Source of the DNA: Anaspis maculata
Taxonomy: Eukaryota; Arthropoda; Insecta; Coleoptera; Scraptiidae
Assembly (NCBI GenBank): GCA_949128115.1
Contig: OX421964.1
Span: forward strand, 20,174,892-20,238,891
Reading direction: 5' to 3'
DNA: 64,000 bases
Positions 34,554 through 43,804 of this stretch are shown piece by piece. The notes below the pieces were generated by a model. The model was not told where the DNA came from, ran no database searches, and saw nothing but the letters and a program-made list of their open reading frames with translations. Position 1 is the first letter of the stretch; the number at the start of each line of letters is the position of its first letter. A program made the position numbers and the translations under genes.

Positions 34554-35229
34554 TAGTGGTAGGAAGAACACGAGCACCATTAAAGTGAGTGGTTATCAAC
34601 GATTCTCGCCCATAAACAAATGTACTTGACTCAAAGGAAAATCTATGTTGGAAACTTTTTTTACGGGTGGGTAGATAGGTAGGTACTTTTTGAAGATTTA
34701 CTTCAGAGTTCGTTTTCATCGCGAGAGTTACAAAATTTTCAATTGATTTGTGTCTTTTTTGCCTGAAAAAGACACTCAAGAAGCAAAAGGACACCAGGAA
34801 GGTCTACAAAGTACCTTGCAGCCGTCTCCAACTAGCTTTTACATCATATTTCCAGCCTGTAGTTGCAATAAAGTGCTATAAGGGGTCTTGCAGATAGGTA
34901 TTCCATTCCTGGTTAGCTGAAGTTTTCTCAACACACATTCTTTGACCCTCTTCCCTGGAAATGGACTATAAAATGCCTTGCAGCCATATCTAAGTGAGCC
35001 AAGGGCTTCTTTCATTACCGTAATCTTTGGTGACTTGAAATCGTGGGTGAATTGGCGACGATGAGCGCCGCGGTTTGAAAATTCGTACAACCAAAATGGT
35101 TGGTGACAGAAGGCTGACAATAATTTGTAGCGATCGACAATATCTACCTGACACATGTATATTTGACACCAATACCAGGTAAGCAACAAGTATTTTGACT
35201 TAGAAGAGCTAGAATAAGACTGGAACTTT

Positions 35230-36640
35230 TGATTTTTTCACGTTATTCTGGTTATTTTGACGATGCTGACGAGAACAAGATTTGTTCCTTGGGTAATTTG
35301 GCGCATCATGGTACTTTTGTAATGGGATGTTTTCCTGACAGGTTCTCAATAGATGTCCCTGGTAGTTCGTAAGGGGCTGAGAAACATTCAATTATCATAA
35401 ATTGGCGACACTGACGCAGTTCGGCTGCCCTGATATTTCAGCGGGATTTTTGAATGTGACGGTTCTGCAACAGGTTGCGGTCGTTGCCATAGAGTCGTTG
35501 CCAAATATGCCGAATACTAAATTGTCTATATGGCAGCTGTTGTCAGTTCCAAATTTTCCATTCCCGTATCATCACGCACGGCCTTTGTACGAAAGCTCCT
35601 TGGTGCTGAACAGCTTGGTATAAATGAAGATACAATAATAGAAATCGATTGAACATCGAACACAATTTTCTTATTGCTGGGTGATGTGACGAAATTGCGG
35701 TATAAATTTATGTTCACACATCCTTGGTTCACACAAAGAAGAGAGAAGCACGCACCCTGTGGAAGGCGCGGCCACAAATGGTTCTGTGGATAACTTCGTA
35801 GCTTGAGAGCCTGAAGAGACTAGAAGGTGTAGTGCAGACTGCAGACTACAACCAGAGAGTAGCCACAACCACTGAATTGAACGTAAACTTCAGCGCGCTA
35901 TGCGAGGAGGTCGAGTGAAAGCCATGCAAATTATTTTAGGAACGTTTTTAATAAACAAGATTATGTAAAAACTACCAGGTTTTATCAATGATTCTAACTC
36001 GTATTCTCATGTCGCCTTTTCTTTCACACAAAGCAGGAATCAGGAGGAGACCAGAACCATAAAGCCTAGTCTACAATATGGTCTCTAGTTGCAAGTTGCA
36101 AGTCTCTAGTCGCAAGAGTTGGTCTAGCACCAACTTTCACTGCGACTAGCGACTGCAATTCCAACCTCACTTCCACGTTGCGACTTGCAACTTGCAACTA
36201 AAGACCATATTGTAGACTAGACTTAACACCCAAACTAAACTCTGTTGAGCATCTTCAGACGAGCACTTCGGCGAAGTGTTGAATTCAAAATTAAGTAGCG
36301 TCAGTTGCACTTTCTTATTCCTTGACCTTACCGGCATGGTTTTGCTGCAGTTCACGTTCGTTGTTATGGTTCAACGAACAAAGAATGGCCAGCGAATCTC
36401 AACACTTCAGACTTTGACACTTTTGATAAACGTCGCTCAATTTTTTGGGTTACATTTCAATTTTGAACGACAACAAGCAGTCGGTTGAGCTGTCAACATA
36501 CAGAACACAAATGTTCCCAAGCCCCTTACGAACCACTAGGGACATCTAGCAGAGTTTCTTCAACTACGCTGAAAACATCCCATTGGATCTATTGTTCTCG
36601 TTTTATCGAGTAGAGAAGTTTAAAACTGTAGTCAAGTCAC
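35230..36640. mobile_element. Fold-back element inside the tandem array
   Basis: TAGTTCGTAAGGGGCT (about 35363) and AGCCCCTTACGAACCA (about 36513) are inverted. The same holds for AATGGGATGTTTTC / GAAAACATCCCATT and TAGATGTCCCT / AGGGACATCTAG. The arms are about 120 bp with a 1.1-kb interior that carries a nested MITE. Confidence 0.65.
36066..36220. mobile_element. Hairpin MITE nested in the fold-back (155 bp)
   Basis: CTAGTCTACAATATGGTCT at the left end and AGACCATATTGTAGACTAG at the right end are perfect inverted repeats. Inverted TTGCAAGTTGCAAGTC / GACTTGCAACTTGCAA follow inside. Confidence 0.85.
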
Positions 36641-36818
36641 CCTTGTTTACGGTACATTTCCATTCCCGTACTCAGTAAGGTGCTATAAAATGCTTTGCAG
36701 ATATATCTTTAGACTAGTTGAAGATTTCTCCATGAACCTCCTGTACCCTCAGCCCACAGAAAGAACTATAAAATGCCTTGCAGCCACCTCTAACTCGGTT
36801 AAGTTGAGGGCTCCTCTT

Positions 36819-36982
36819 AAGGTGCGTTCAGTCAGCTTATTTAGCCGCAAGTTTTAATTTTAGTCGCAAGCGCAGCGACGCCCATTGGCTCTTATGAACC
36901 AGCCTCCTCGGAACAGCCAAGTGATGCAGCGCTTACGGCTAAAATTAAAATTGCGGCTAAATAAGCTGACTGAATGCACCTT
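36819..36982. mobile_element. Hairpin MITE, family B, copy 2
   Basis: The ends AAGGTGCGTTCAGTCAGCTT and AAGCTGACTGAATGCACCTT are inverted, with the inner GCGGCTAAATAAG block. It interrupts the tandem array; array sequence resumes on the right side. Confidence 0.85.
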
Positions 36983-37329
36983 TATAGCATTTTTATCCTC
37001 ATACTCCCAATAGAGTGCTATAAAACGTTTTGTAGACTCTAGACCAGATGAAGGTTTCTCTACAGACATTCTGTACCATTTTAGTCCCAAAAATAAGCTA
37101 TAAAATGCCTTTCAGCCATCTCTAACTGGATTGAGGGCTCCTTTCATTACATTTTCATCCTTATACTCCCAATAAAGTGCTATAAATGTCTTCTAGGTAT
37201 TTTTAGACGAGCTGACGGTTTTTCCATAGACATTCAGCCCTTTCCCCCATAGACATTCCCTTCAGCCCCCAGAAAATGCTATAAAATGCCTCGCAACGTG
37301 GCTAAAGGGGTTCTTACGTCAAATTTTCA

Positions 37330-38266
37330 CAGTTCCGAGAGCTTCGAGGTTGTGTCGGGGGTCCCGCAGGAATCTGTGCTGGGTCCCCTACTTTTCATCA
37401 TTTTCATAAATGACATTGGGCTGAGCCTCAGGAGCTCGTTCCTCCTCTATGCTGACGATCTGAAGATCTTTTCGCCTGTGAATTCTTCTGAGGACTGCTC
37501 TCGCCTTCAGGAGGACATCGATGCATTGGTGGGATGGTGCGCTGCGAACGGTCTTGACTTGAACGTGACGAAGTGCATGGTCATGTCCTTTTCGAGGTCC
37601 TCTGGACCCCTGGAGTTCCCATACAAGATTGGCGATCACATTCTGGCCAGACCCAGTGTCATCAAAGACCTTGGCGTGTACTTCGACCTAAAGCTTTCTT
37701 TCTCAGAGCACATTGGTTACGTGCACAGGGCAGCCTACACTACACTGGGTTTCGTGACACGGAACTCCGGGGACTTTTCCAACATCGAGACATTGCAGCG
37801 TCTCTTTTCGTCCTTGGTTTTGCCACGGCTGGAGTATGCATCCGTCATCTAGTGCCCCTACCACGGGAAATATGTGTCCTTTCTGGAGGGTGTGCAGCGG
37901 CGTTTCCTGAAGCTGCTGGCCCTCAGGGTCGATGGAGTTTACCCTTGTGTTGGTTTCCCGCAGCAGTCGTTGCTGGCCAGATTTGGTCATCGGTCCTTGG
38001 AAAGCCGTAGAACGGTTGGCTACCTTCTTTTCCTGCATAGGCTTGTTTCTGGTGCGGTAACCTCCCCCAGTGTTCTTTCAAGGATCTCCCTAAATGTTCC
38101 AAGACAGGGCCTAAGGCGGAGTGATGTTTTTTATGTGAGGCCCACACAAAAGCTCTTTTACTTCAATTCTCCAGTGAACCGCCTTGCTCTGACATACAAT
38201 AGGTTCCAGGAGAAGTTCGACATTTTCAACTGCAGTGCGGCGGATGTCAGGCGAGTTTTTGATTGA
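37330..38266 (+). pseudogene. LINE reverse transcriptase fragment with in-frame stop
   Basis: One reading frame encodes the C-terminal part of a non-LTR reverse transcriptase: the VVSGVPQESVLGPLLFIIF palm block, the catalytic YADD at about 37448-37459, a NGLDLNVTKCMVMSF block, the KDLGVYFD thumb start and the C-terminal tail up to a stop at 38266. The glycine of the usual PQG motif is E here. A TAG at 37850-37852 interrupts the frame; the same frame stays open on both sides. The N-terminal half of the protein and any endonuclease are absent. It cannot move by itself. Confidence 0.85.
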
Positions 38267-38374
38267 GATGCAATCGACGCATTGTTCTTGTCAGTGAGTA
38301 GTGTTGCGACGGATTTTCTTTTCTTCGTTCCGCGGTCACGCTATTATTGGACTTGTTAGTCTGTTGCGTGCCCG

Positions 38375-38411
<37 letters not shown>
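37330..38411 (+). mobile_element. 5'-truncated non-LTR retrotransposon (LINE) with (TAA)n tail
   Basis: A 1.08-kb insertion carries the second half of a reverse transcriptase, a short 3' UTR and a (TAA)n tail starting near 38379. The 9-bp word AAATTTTCA occurs just before it (37321-37329) and just after the tail (38412-38420), the expected target-site duplication. Tandem-array sequence continues on both sides. A TAA-repeat tail is typical of I-clade elements, but clade is not proven. It inserted by target-primed reverse transcription and was truncated at the 5' end. Confidence 0.85.
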
Positions 38412-38415
<4 letters not shown>

Positions 38416-38645
38416 TTTCAACCTGTAGTCCCATTTAGTTCTTACAGATATCTCTGACTAGCTGAATCTTTTCCAACATTCTTCAACTCCCTGTTCTCAA
38501 AAAGGGCTATATGTCGAATCACCCTAAGGGTTTCTTACACCAAGTTTTTAGACCCATAGTTTAAATTTATTTCAACTCATCCATTGAGACGAAATAAAAA
38601 GTTGGTAAGAGATTCGATTAGTTTATCTTTTTTTTTTTTCAGAAA

Positions 38646-39472
38646 ATGTGCGGAATTTGGGCGTTATTCTACAACGACAATGACTACGCCAGACAACTGG
38701 GTCATTTCGAGAGAATTAAGCATCGAGGACCTGATGCGACTAGAATCGAAACTGACAACAGAATTGAGGTGAATATACAGGCCGATTGAGTAATTATTGG
38801 CGGTTAATAATTCAGTCGTTCACGGTATTTTGATGGTAAAAAGGATAAAATGAGTATACGGACACCGATGTTTCGGCATCACATGCCTCCTCCTCAGCAC
38901 GGCCAACGCCAGAATGCCTATTCAACAGCTTCATAATGCAAACTGTATACATATTACGTACTTACGTCAACACTAATCTGCCGACGGCGAGATGTATTAA
39001 GCTACATCATAAATTGATATGAAAATGATTCCTTTGTTCTAGAACTCATGTGTTGGGTTCCATCGTTTGTCGATCGTGGATGGGATCTACGGTATGCAGC
39101 CAATGAGACTCCACAAATATCCACACTGCATGGTCTTGTGCAATGGCGAGTTGTACAACTGCAAAGAGGTAATTTTTCTCAAATTCAAAACACATCTCGG
39201 TTCTTCGCGTCACTCTTGTTTTACTTTTTATAATTAGAAGTCTTGGATTATTTTTCTCCAACTTGAGGTGGTGAGATTTCTGTGTGTGCAGAGAACTGCT
39301 TGTCAGACATATAAACGATGATGGTTTTTGCGGATCCAGTAGGCTCTTGCAACGCAAATACAAGAAATACAACCCTACTCATGTTTTTCAACATTTGCTT
39401 CAAGTACTTGGAGTGAAATGTGTCGCATTTTATTTCGACACAAGCCAAGACATGGGTCTACAAGTACATCAA
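38646..39472 (+). CDS. AsnS: Asparagine synthetase (glutamine-hydrolysing), N-terminal exons only
   Basis: The enzyme makes asparagine from aspartate, glutamine and ATP in the cytosol. Exon 1 (38646-38768) encodes MCGIWALF with the catalytic Cys2 of the class II glutaminase, then HRGPDA. Exon 2 (39043-39168) gives GFHRLSIVDG, GMQP and LCNGELYN, the Arg/Asn substrate-binding motifs of the glutaminase. Both exons are phase 0 with GT/AG borders, and exon 1 follows a strong polypyrimidine-CAG acceptor, so a 5' UTR exon exists upstream. A third block (about 39293-39472, ending at donor GTAAGT) reads KYKKYNPTHVF then GVKCVAFYFDT, reminiscent of the next glutaminase segment, but its phase does not fit exon 2 and similarity is weak. 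The remaining ~450 residues, including the synthetase domain, are not found before the Tc1 element and the opposite-strand PNPT1. Either the gene continues through a very long intron beyond this window, or this is a truncated copy. Confidence 0.75.
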
Positions 39473-39566
39473 GTAAGTAACGCATTGATACTCCATTATT
39501 AGTACTCGACCCACTAGGTACACAATTATGCAACTTTATGTGATGTTACGTTACGTACACCAAATG

Positions 39567-39700
39567 AAGGTGGGTTTAGTCAGCTTTATTTAGCCGTGGT
39601 TTTAGTTATTGGCTCTCGTGTGTCCGACAGCCAATGAGCAATGCTATGCTTACAACTAAAACCAAAGTTACGGCTAAGTGAGGCTGACTAAGCCCCCCTT
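39567..39700. mobile_element. Hairpin MITE, family B, copy 3
   Basis: The ends AAGGTGGGTTTAGTCAGCTT and AGGCTGACTAAGCCCCCCTT are inverted, with the shared TTAGCCG block. It is more diverged than copies 1 and 2. Confidence 0.75.
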
Positions 39701-39726
39701 TAGTTTCATTCTAAGTACTTATACAA

Positions 39727-39930
39727 TTCGATCGGAATAATTGAGAGTGAGTCATTCACATCCACAGTGGGTGTGAGTGAGTACGTGAACACTTGGAGCG
39801 TTGCGGCGAAGAACGTGGAACTAGGATGGAAAGTATGAGTCACTCTCAGTTATCCACGCTCCAAGTGTTCACTTACTCACTCATACCCACTGTGGATGTG
39901 AATGAGTCACTCTCAATTATTTCGATACAA
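39727..39930. mobile_element. Hairpin MITE carrying three TGAGTCA (AP-1-type) motifs
   Basis: The arms GAATAATTGAGAGTGAGTCA, then TTCACATCCACAGTGGGT, and their inverse at 39880-39925 pair along almost the whole element. TGAGTCA occurs at 39747-39753, 39836-39842 and 39903-39909. A partial relative is at 21435-21570. Confidence 0.8.
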
Positions 39931-40067
39931 TAGGATATCTATGTTCTAGTGTGAACCAAATTTTCTTAATTATGTTCTTTCACACATTTCTGTTGCGTTA
40001 ATTAAACGTGCTATTTTACTGCACATAGAAAACCTGCGTGACCTACGATTGTTTATATGCATAAATA

Positions 40068-40950
40068 AAGTGGTCAACAAAATAAGTGTCTATGTCGATA
40101 TTTGTATAGTTTTCAAAACTTGACAGCTTTGGAATCTTTCGCGCGATTTTGGATCTGTTTGAACTGGTGGATAGCCTCATTCTTTGGCTATCGGATCCAA
40201 GTTTTGCGGATATTGAGAAAGCCCAATAAAATTTCTACAGGGTGTCAAATAAAGCAAATAAATGCAAAAGTTTTGAAAGTTTCGCTAACCCCCATTTTGC
40301 CAAGAAATTTTTTTTGTGGATACCAACACCAAAAATATGAAGAATGATGTATTCTCTCGAGAAGGTTTTCGATTCATCCCCCTATTTCTGTTTAAAAAAA
40401 AGTTATGCAATTTTTTCCTCAATCTACACTTTTCGACAATTAACGTTACAACTGGCCATATTATTGAGGCAAATTTGACAACAATTGATACTTTCACTTG
40501 AAAAACTGTCCCATGGAAAACATTTTCTTTACTCACCCCTAAAATGATTATCTACGGTCAGTGCCTTAAGCCCCTGCGGACCGACTTAGAATGTAGCCTG
40601 CTGGAGCGGGCATCAGGATGGGATAGTACTGTGTCACAACAGATTTACCACATCAACCATATCAAACCCCCTTTGATATTGTTTGTTAGGGGTTGTTTTC
40701 AAAAAATTGGTAATTGATAACTTGAGAAGAAAAAGACCTAGAGACAAAATTTTTATTTTATGTTCAATCGCATACGGTGACACATTTTGCAACGTAGTGG
40801 GGGTGTCCTTCTTAGCAACCCTTACTTAAGGGACGGAAATGTTTTTGTAGGAGTGTGTGGTTTCATTTCTTATGGTTTCGTCTCTTCTGAATTCAATTTT
40901 GGTATTAAAAATTGTTTTTATTCAACATTATCTCCTATTCGGGTAAAACT
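40068..40950. repeat. Left terminal inverted repeat of the Tc1-like element
   Basis: It is the inverse of about 42660-43540. It contains several ORFs on both strands (for example 40102-40347) whose counterparts appear mirrored in the right repeat; these are repeat shadows, not genes. Transposase binding sites should lie near the outer end. Confidence 0.85.
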
Positions 40951-41071
40951 CGTTCGATTGGTTTTTCATTTGTGTTTGTGTCTTTTTAGCTGAAGAACTT
41001 ATCGTTTTACTTATGTTACCTTAAAAACCAAACCTTTTTCTTCCGCTATTGTGAGCAGAGTAATTTGTAAA

Positions 41072-42088
41072 ATGCCGCGTTTAAGTCCGGATGAATTAGC
41101 CATCGTGGCACGAATGCGAGAGAGGGGCGACACCATCGACAACATTGCGGCACTTTTTAGGACCTCCTCTAGGTTCATAAGTCGTGCAATTCGACGTCTG
41201 GCAGCTGGAGACATTAATTACCGTCGTGGAGGAAGAACTCGGAAAACAACCGCTGCGCAGGATCGCTTTGTTCGAAGGGCGATCCAGAGAAAACCGACCA
41301 CTACTGCAAGTGCCATCAACAACGTGTTGAGGGCCACGACGGGGATCCAGCTGTCAAACCAAACTGTCAGACGAAGATTGCACGACTCTGGGCTAAGAGC
41401 GAGAAGAAGAGCCTCATGCCCTTTAATGAACCGACGTCATCGCGCCGTGCGTCTCCAATGGGCTAGGGACCACCAGAACTGGGGAATAGCTGAATGGGGT
41501 AGATGTTTGTTTACGGATGAAAGTAAGTTCAATTTGTTCCATTCGGATGGGCGTGTTTTGGTGTGGAGAAGAAGAAATGAAAGATTTTTGGAAGAGCACA
41601 TGGAGGCGAGAGTGGCGTTTGGAGGTGGAGGAGTGACTGTTTGGGGTGGAATCACGATGACAGGAAAGAGTGAGTTGGTGGTGTTAAGAGGACAGAGCAT
41701 GAATGGAGAGAGATATCGAGATTTGTGTATTAGGGATATTGTGGTCCCCTACGCGCAAAACTTCGGTGATGGATTCATTCTGGTTGACGACAACGCGAGA
41801 CCACATCGTGCACGTATTGTCACCGAATTTTTGAGGGATCACAATATTGAGCGAATGGATTGGCCACCCTTGTCTCCTGATATGAATGTGATTGAGCATG
41901 TATGGAGTAGAATGAAGAGAAATATGGAAGAAAGGGAAGGACAAATTGAAAATTTTGATGACTTGGCGGATGCGATTCAGGTTGAATGGGATGCTATTCC
42001 TCAGGAGTTTTTGCGAAACCTGGTGGAGAGTATGCCTCGAAGGGTTGCGGCTCTCATTAGAGCTAGAGGAGGTCCCACCAAATACTGA
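41072..42088 (+). CDS. Tc1-family transposase (338 aa, apparently intact)
   Basis: It cuts and pastes its own element at TA sites. The frame opens at ATG 41072 (MPRLSPDELAIVARM); an upstream in-frame GTG at 41051 is not needed. Residues about 5-50 form a helix-turn-helix (IDNIAALFRTSSRFISRAIR), followed by a GGRTRK linker and a second HTH region ending in SNQTVRRRLHDSGLRARR, the paired-like DNA-binding domain. The catalytic triad is complete: first Asp in FTDESKFNL, second in VDDNARPHRA, Glu in NVIEHVW. There are 34 residues between the second Asp and the Glu (D,D34E), the Tc1 hallmark. Length matches the family (about 340 aa). No frameshift or stop is present, so the copy may be young or still active. 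It sits between the asparagine synthetase exons and the 3' end of PNPT1. Confidence 0.95.
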   Translation: MPRLSPDELAIVARMRERGDTIDNIAALFRTSSRFISRAIRRLAAGDINYRRGGRTRKTTAAQDRFVRRAIQRKPTTTASAINNVLRATTGIQLSNQTVRRRLHDSGLRARRRASCPLMNRRHRAVRLQWARDHQNWGIAEWGRCLFTDESKFNLFHSDGRVLVWRRRNERFLEEHMEARVAFGGGGVTVWGGITMTGKSELVVLRGQSMNGERYRDLCIRDIVVPYAQNFGDGFILVDDNARPHRARIVTEFLRDHNIERMDWPPLSPDMNVIEHVWSRMKRNMEEREGQIENFDDLADAIQVEWDAIPQEFLRNLVESMPRRVAALIRARGGPTKY

Positions 42089-42659
42089 TGAAGATTAACT
42101 TATGTGAGTGATTCAAGGATATTTTCATATCCCTCGTGTCTAACGGTGTTTCCTTTTTTAGTCGCAGCCGAAGAGTATTTTGCGGAGAGACCCGAAGGCA
42201 GTTCCAGTTACACTTTTACTTGGTTTGAGGTGACTAGTGACGTGGCGCACTAACCGAGGAAGAACGAGTGCTTTACGTGTCCTCCGAGACACGAAGACAA
42301 GCGAGTTGGCTATTTTTGCGTGAGACTCTAGGCGCGGGCGTATCTCCAACTTGAAATCAAGTCCATAGTTCCGGCTACGCTTGCTCTATAGGTAAACCGC
42401 AGTGGAAGTCTGGTGTACACAATGGTGGCGGTCAATGGAAATCACATGGAAGTCAGTAGAAGTTACGTGGAAATCAGTGGAAGTCTTGTCTACAAAATTT
42501 TTGCTGTCTTTGATCGCGCCGAGTTTGAAAGCAACTGAAAGTTAAAACTGGGCTGTACCAATTTTTTTCGCTACTGATAGTATAACTCTATCGATTTTAT
42601 GGAAACATTGTTTTCAATTGTAAACATTTTGTCACAATAAAGAAAAACTCCATCCGAAG

Positions 42660-43540
42660 TTATGAACTTGATTCTTTCTTTCAAATGGTAACATTTGTTC
42701 AAAATCAATTTTAATTGCCAAAATTGCATTCAGAACAGACGAAACCATAAGAAATGATACCAAACACTTAAACAAAAACATTTCCATCCCTTAAGTAAGG
42801 GTAGCTATGAATCACACCCCCACTTTGTTGCAAAATGCGTCACCGTATGCGATTGAACGTCAAATAAGAAAGTAGCCTCTAGGTCTTCTCGTTCTCAAGT
42901 TATCAATTTTCAATTTTTTTAAAACAACCCTTAACAAACATTATCAGAGGGTTTCATATGGTTAATGTTGTAAATCTGATGTGATACAGTGCTATTCCAT
43001 CTCCAGCTCCAGCAGGCTACATTCTTACTCGGTCCGCAGGGGCTTTAGGCACTGACCGTAGATAATCATTTTAGGGGTGAGTAAAGAAAATGTTTTTCAT
43101 GGGACAGTTTTTCAAGTGAAAGTATCAATTGTTGTCAAATTTGCCTCGATAATATGGCCAGTTGTAACGTTAATTGTCGAAAAGTGTAGATTGAGGAAAA
43201 AATGGCATAACTTTTTTTTAAACAGAAATAGGGGGATGAATCGAAAACTTTTTCGAGAGAATACATCATTCTTCATATTTTTGGTGTTGGTATCCACAAA
43301 AAAATTTCTTGGCAAAATGGGGGTTAGCGAAACTTTCAAAACTTTTGCATTGCTTTATTTGACACCCTGTAGAAATTTTATTGGGCTTTCTCAATATCCG
43401 CAAAACTTGGATCCGATAGCCAAAGAATGAGGCTATCCACCAGTTCAAACAGATCCAAAATCGCGCGAAAGATTCCAAAGCTGTCAAGTTTTGAAAAACT
43501 ATACAAATATCGACATAGACACTTATTTTGTTGACCACTT
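42660..43540. repeat. Right terminal inverted repeat of the Tc1-like element
   Basis: It is the inverse of the left repeat and ends ACTTATTTTGTTGACCACTT before the TA. Small insertions and substitutions distinguish the two arms, so they have evolved separately for some time. Confidence 0.85.
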
Positions 43541-43787
43541 TAGATAGCGGTGTCTTGTCTGTGGTAACGGCATATTGGCAAAAGCACTTGAAAAAAAAAC
43601 AGGTCTACAAATAGCAATATCTTTGTCTATGAGCGCATTTAGAAATGAGAAAAAATATTTATCCCGCATTAAAAAAAAAAAATTGCGGAGTAAAATTTCA
43701 AATTCAAGAGTCTGACAAGACCTTTGTACAGGACAAAAGAAATTAAACAATTATACTTTTTATTTCTTCTTTTTCGTAATATAAAAT

Positions 43788-43793
43788 TTTATT
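43788..43793 (-). terminator. Poly(A) signal AATAAA of PNPT1
   Basis: AATAAA on the minus strand lies only 12 nt beyond the PNPT1 stop codon (43805), implying a very short 3' UTR. Confidence 0.6.
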
Positions 43794-43804
43794 TGATACC
43801 TATC

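Larger units (their letters stand above)
34840..38560. repeat. Degenerate tandem array (about 180-bp dimeric units), interrupted by several insertions
   Basis: The signature words TGCTATAAAATGC(C)TTGCAG, TCTAACT(C)GG.TTGAGGG, CTCCTTTCATTAC and ACTCCCAATA(A/G)AGTGCTATAA recur near 34870, 34970, 36680, 36765, 37010, 37095, 37180, 37275 and 38430-38520. Units are 80-95 bp halves in alternating types. The array is broken by a fold-back (35230-36640), a family-B MITE (36819-36982) and a LINE (37330-38411). The sequence resumes across each insertion. Confidence 0.7.
40068..43540 (+). mobile_element. Tc1-like DNA transposon (3.47 kb) with ~0.87-kb terminal inverted repeats
   Basis: The element starts AAGTGGTCAACAAAATAAGT and ends with the inverse, flanked on both sides by the TA dinucleotide (40066-40067 and 43541-43542) that Tc1/mariner elements duplicate. 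The terminal inverted repeats extend from 40068 to about 40950 and from about 42660 to 43540, with similarity fading at the inner edge. Between them lie an intact transposase gene and about 560 bp of non-coding DNA. Typical Tc1 inverted repeats are tens to a few hundred bp, so these are unusually long. Confidence 0.9.

Noticed and set aside
40102..40536. ORFs of 60-85 aa in the left Tc1 repeat
   Set aside because: Mirrored by near-identical ORFs in the right repeat (43077-43538); they are terminal-repeat sequence, not genes.
41437..41944. Minus-strand ORFs inside the Tc1 transposase
   Set aside because: Shadows of an intact, family-matching transposase on the plus strand.
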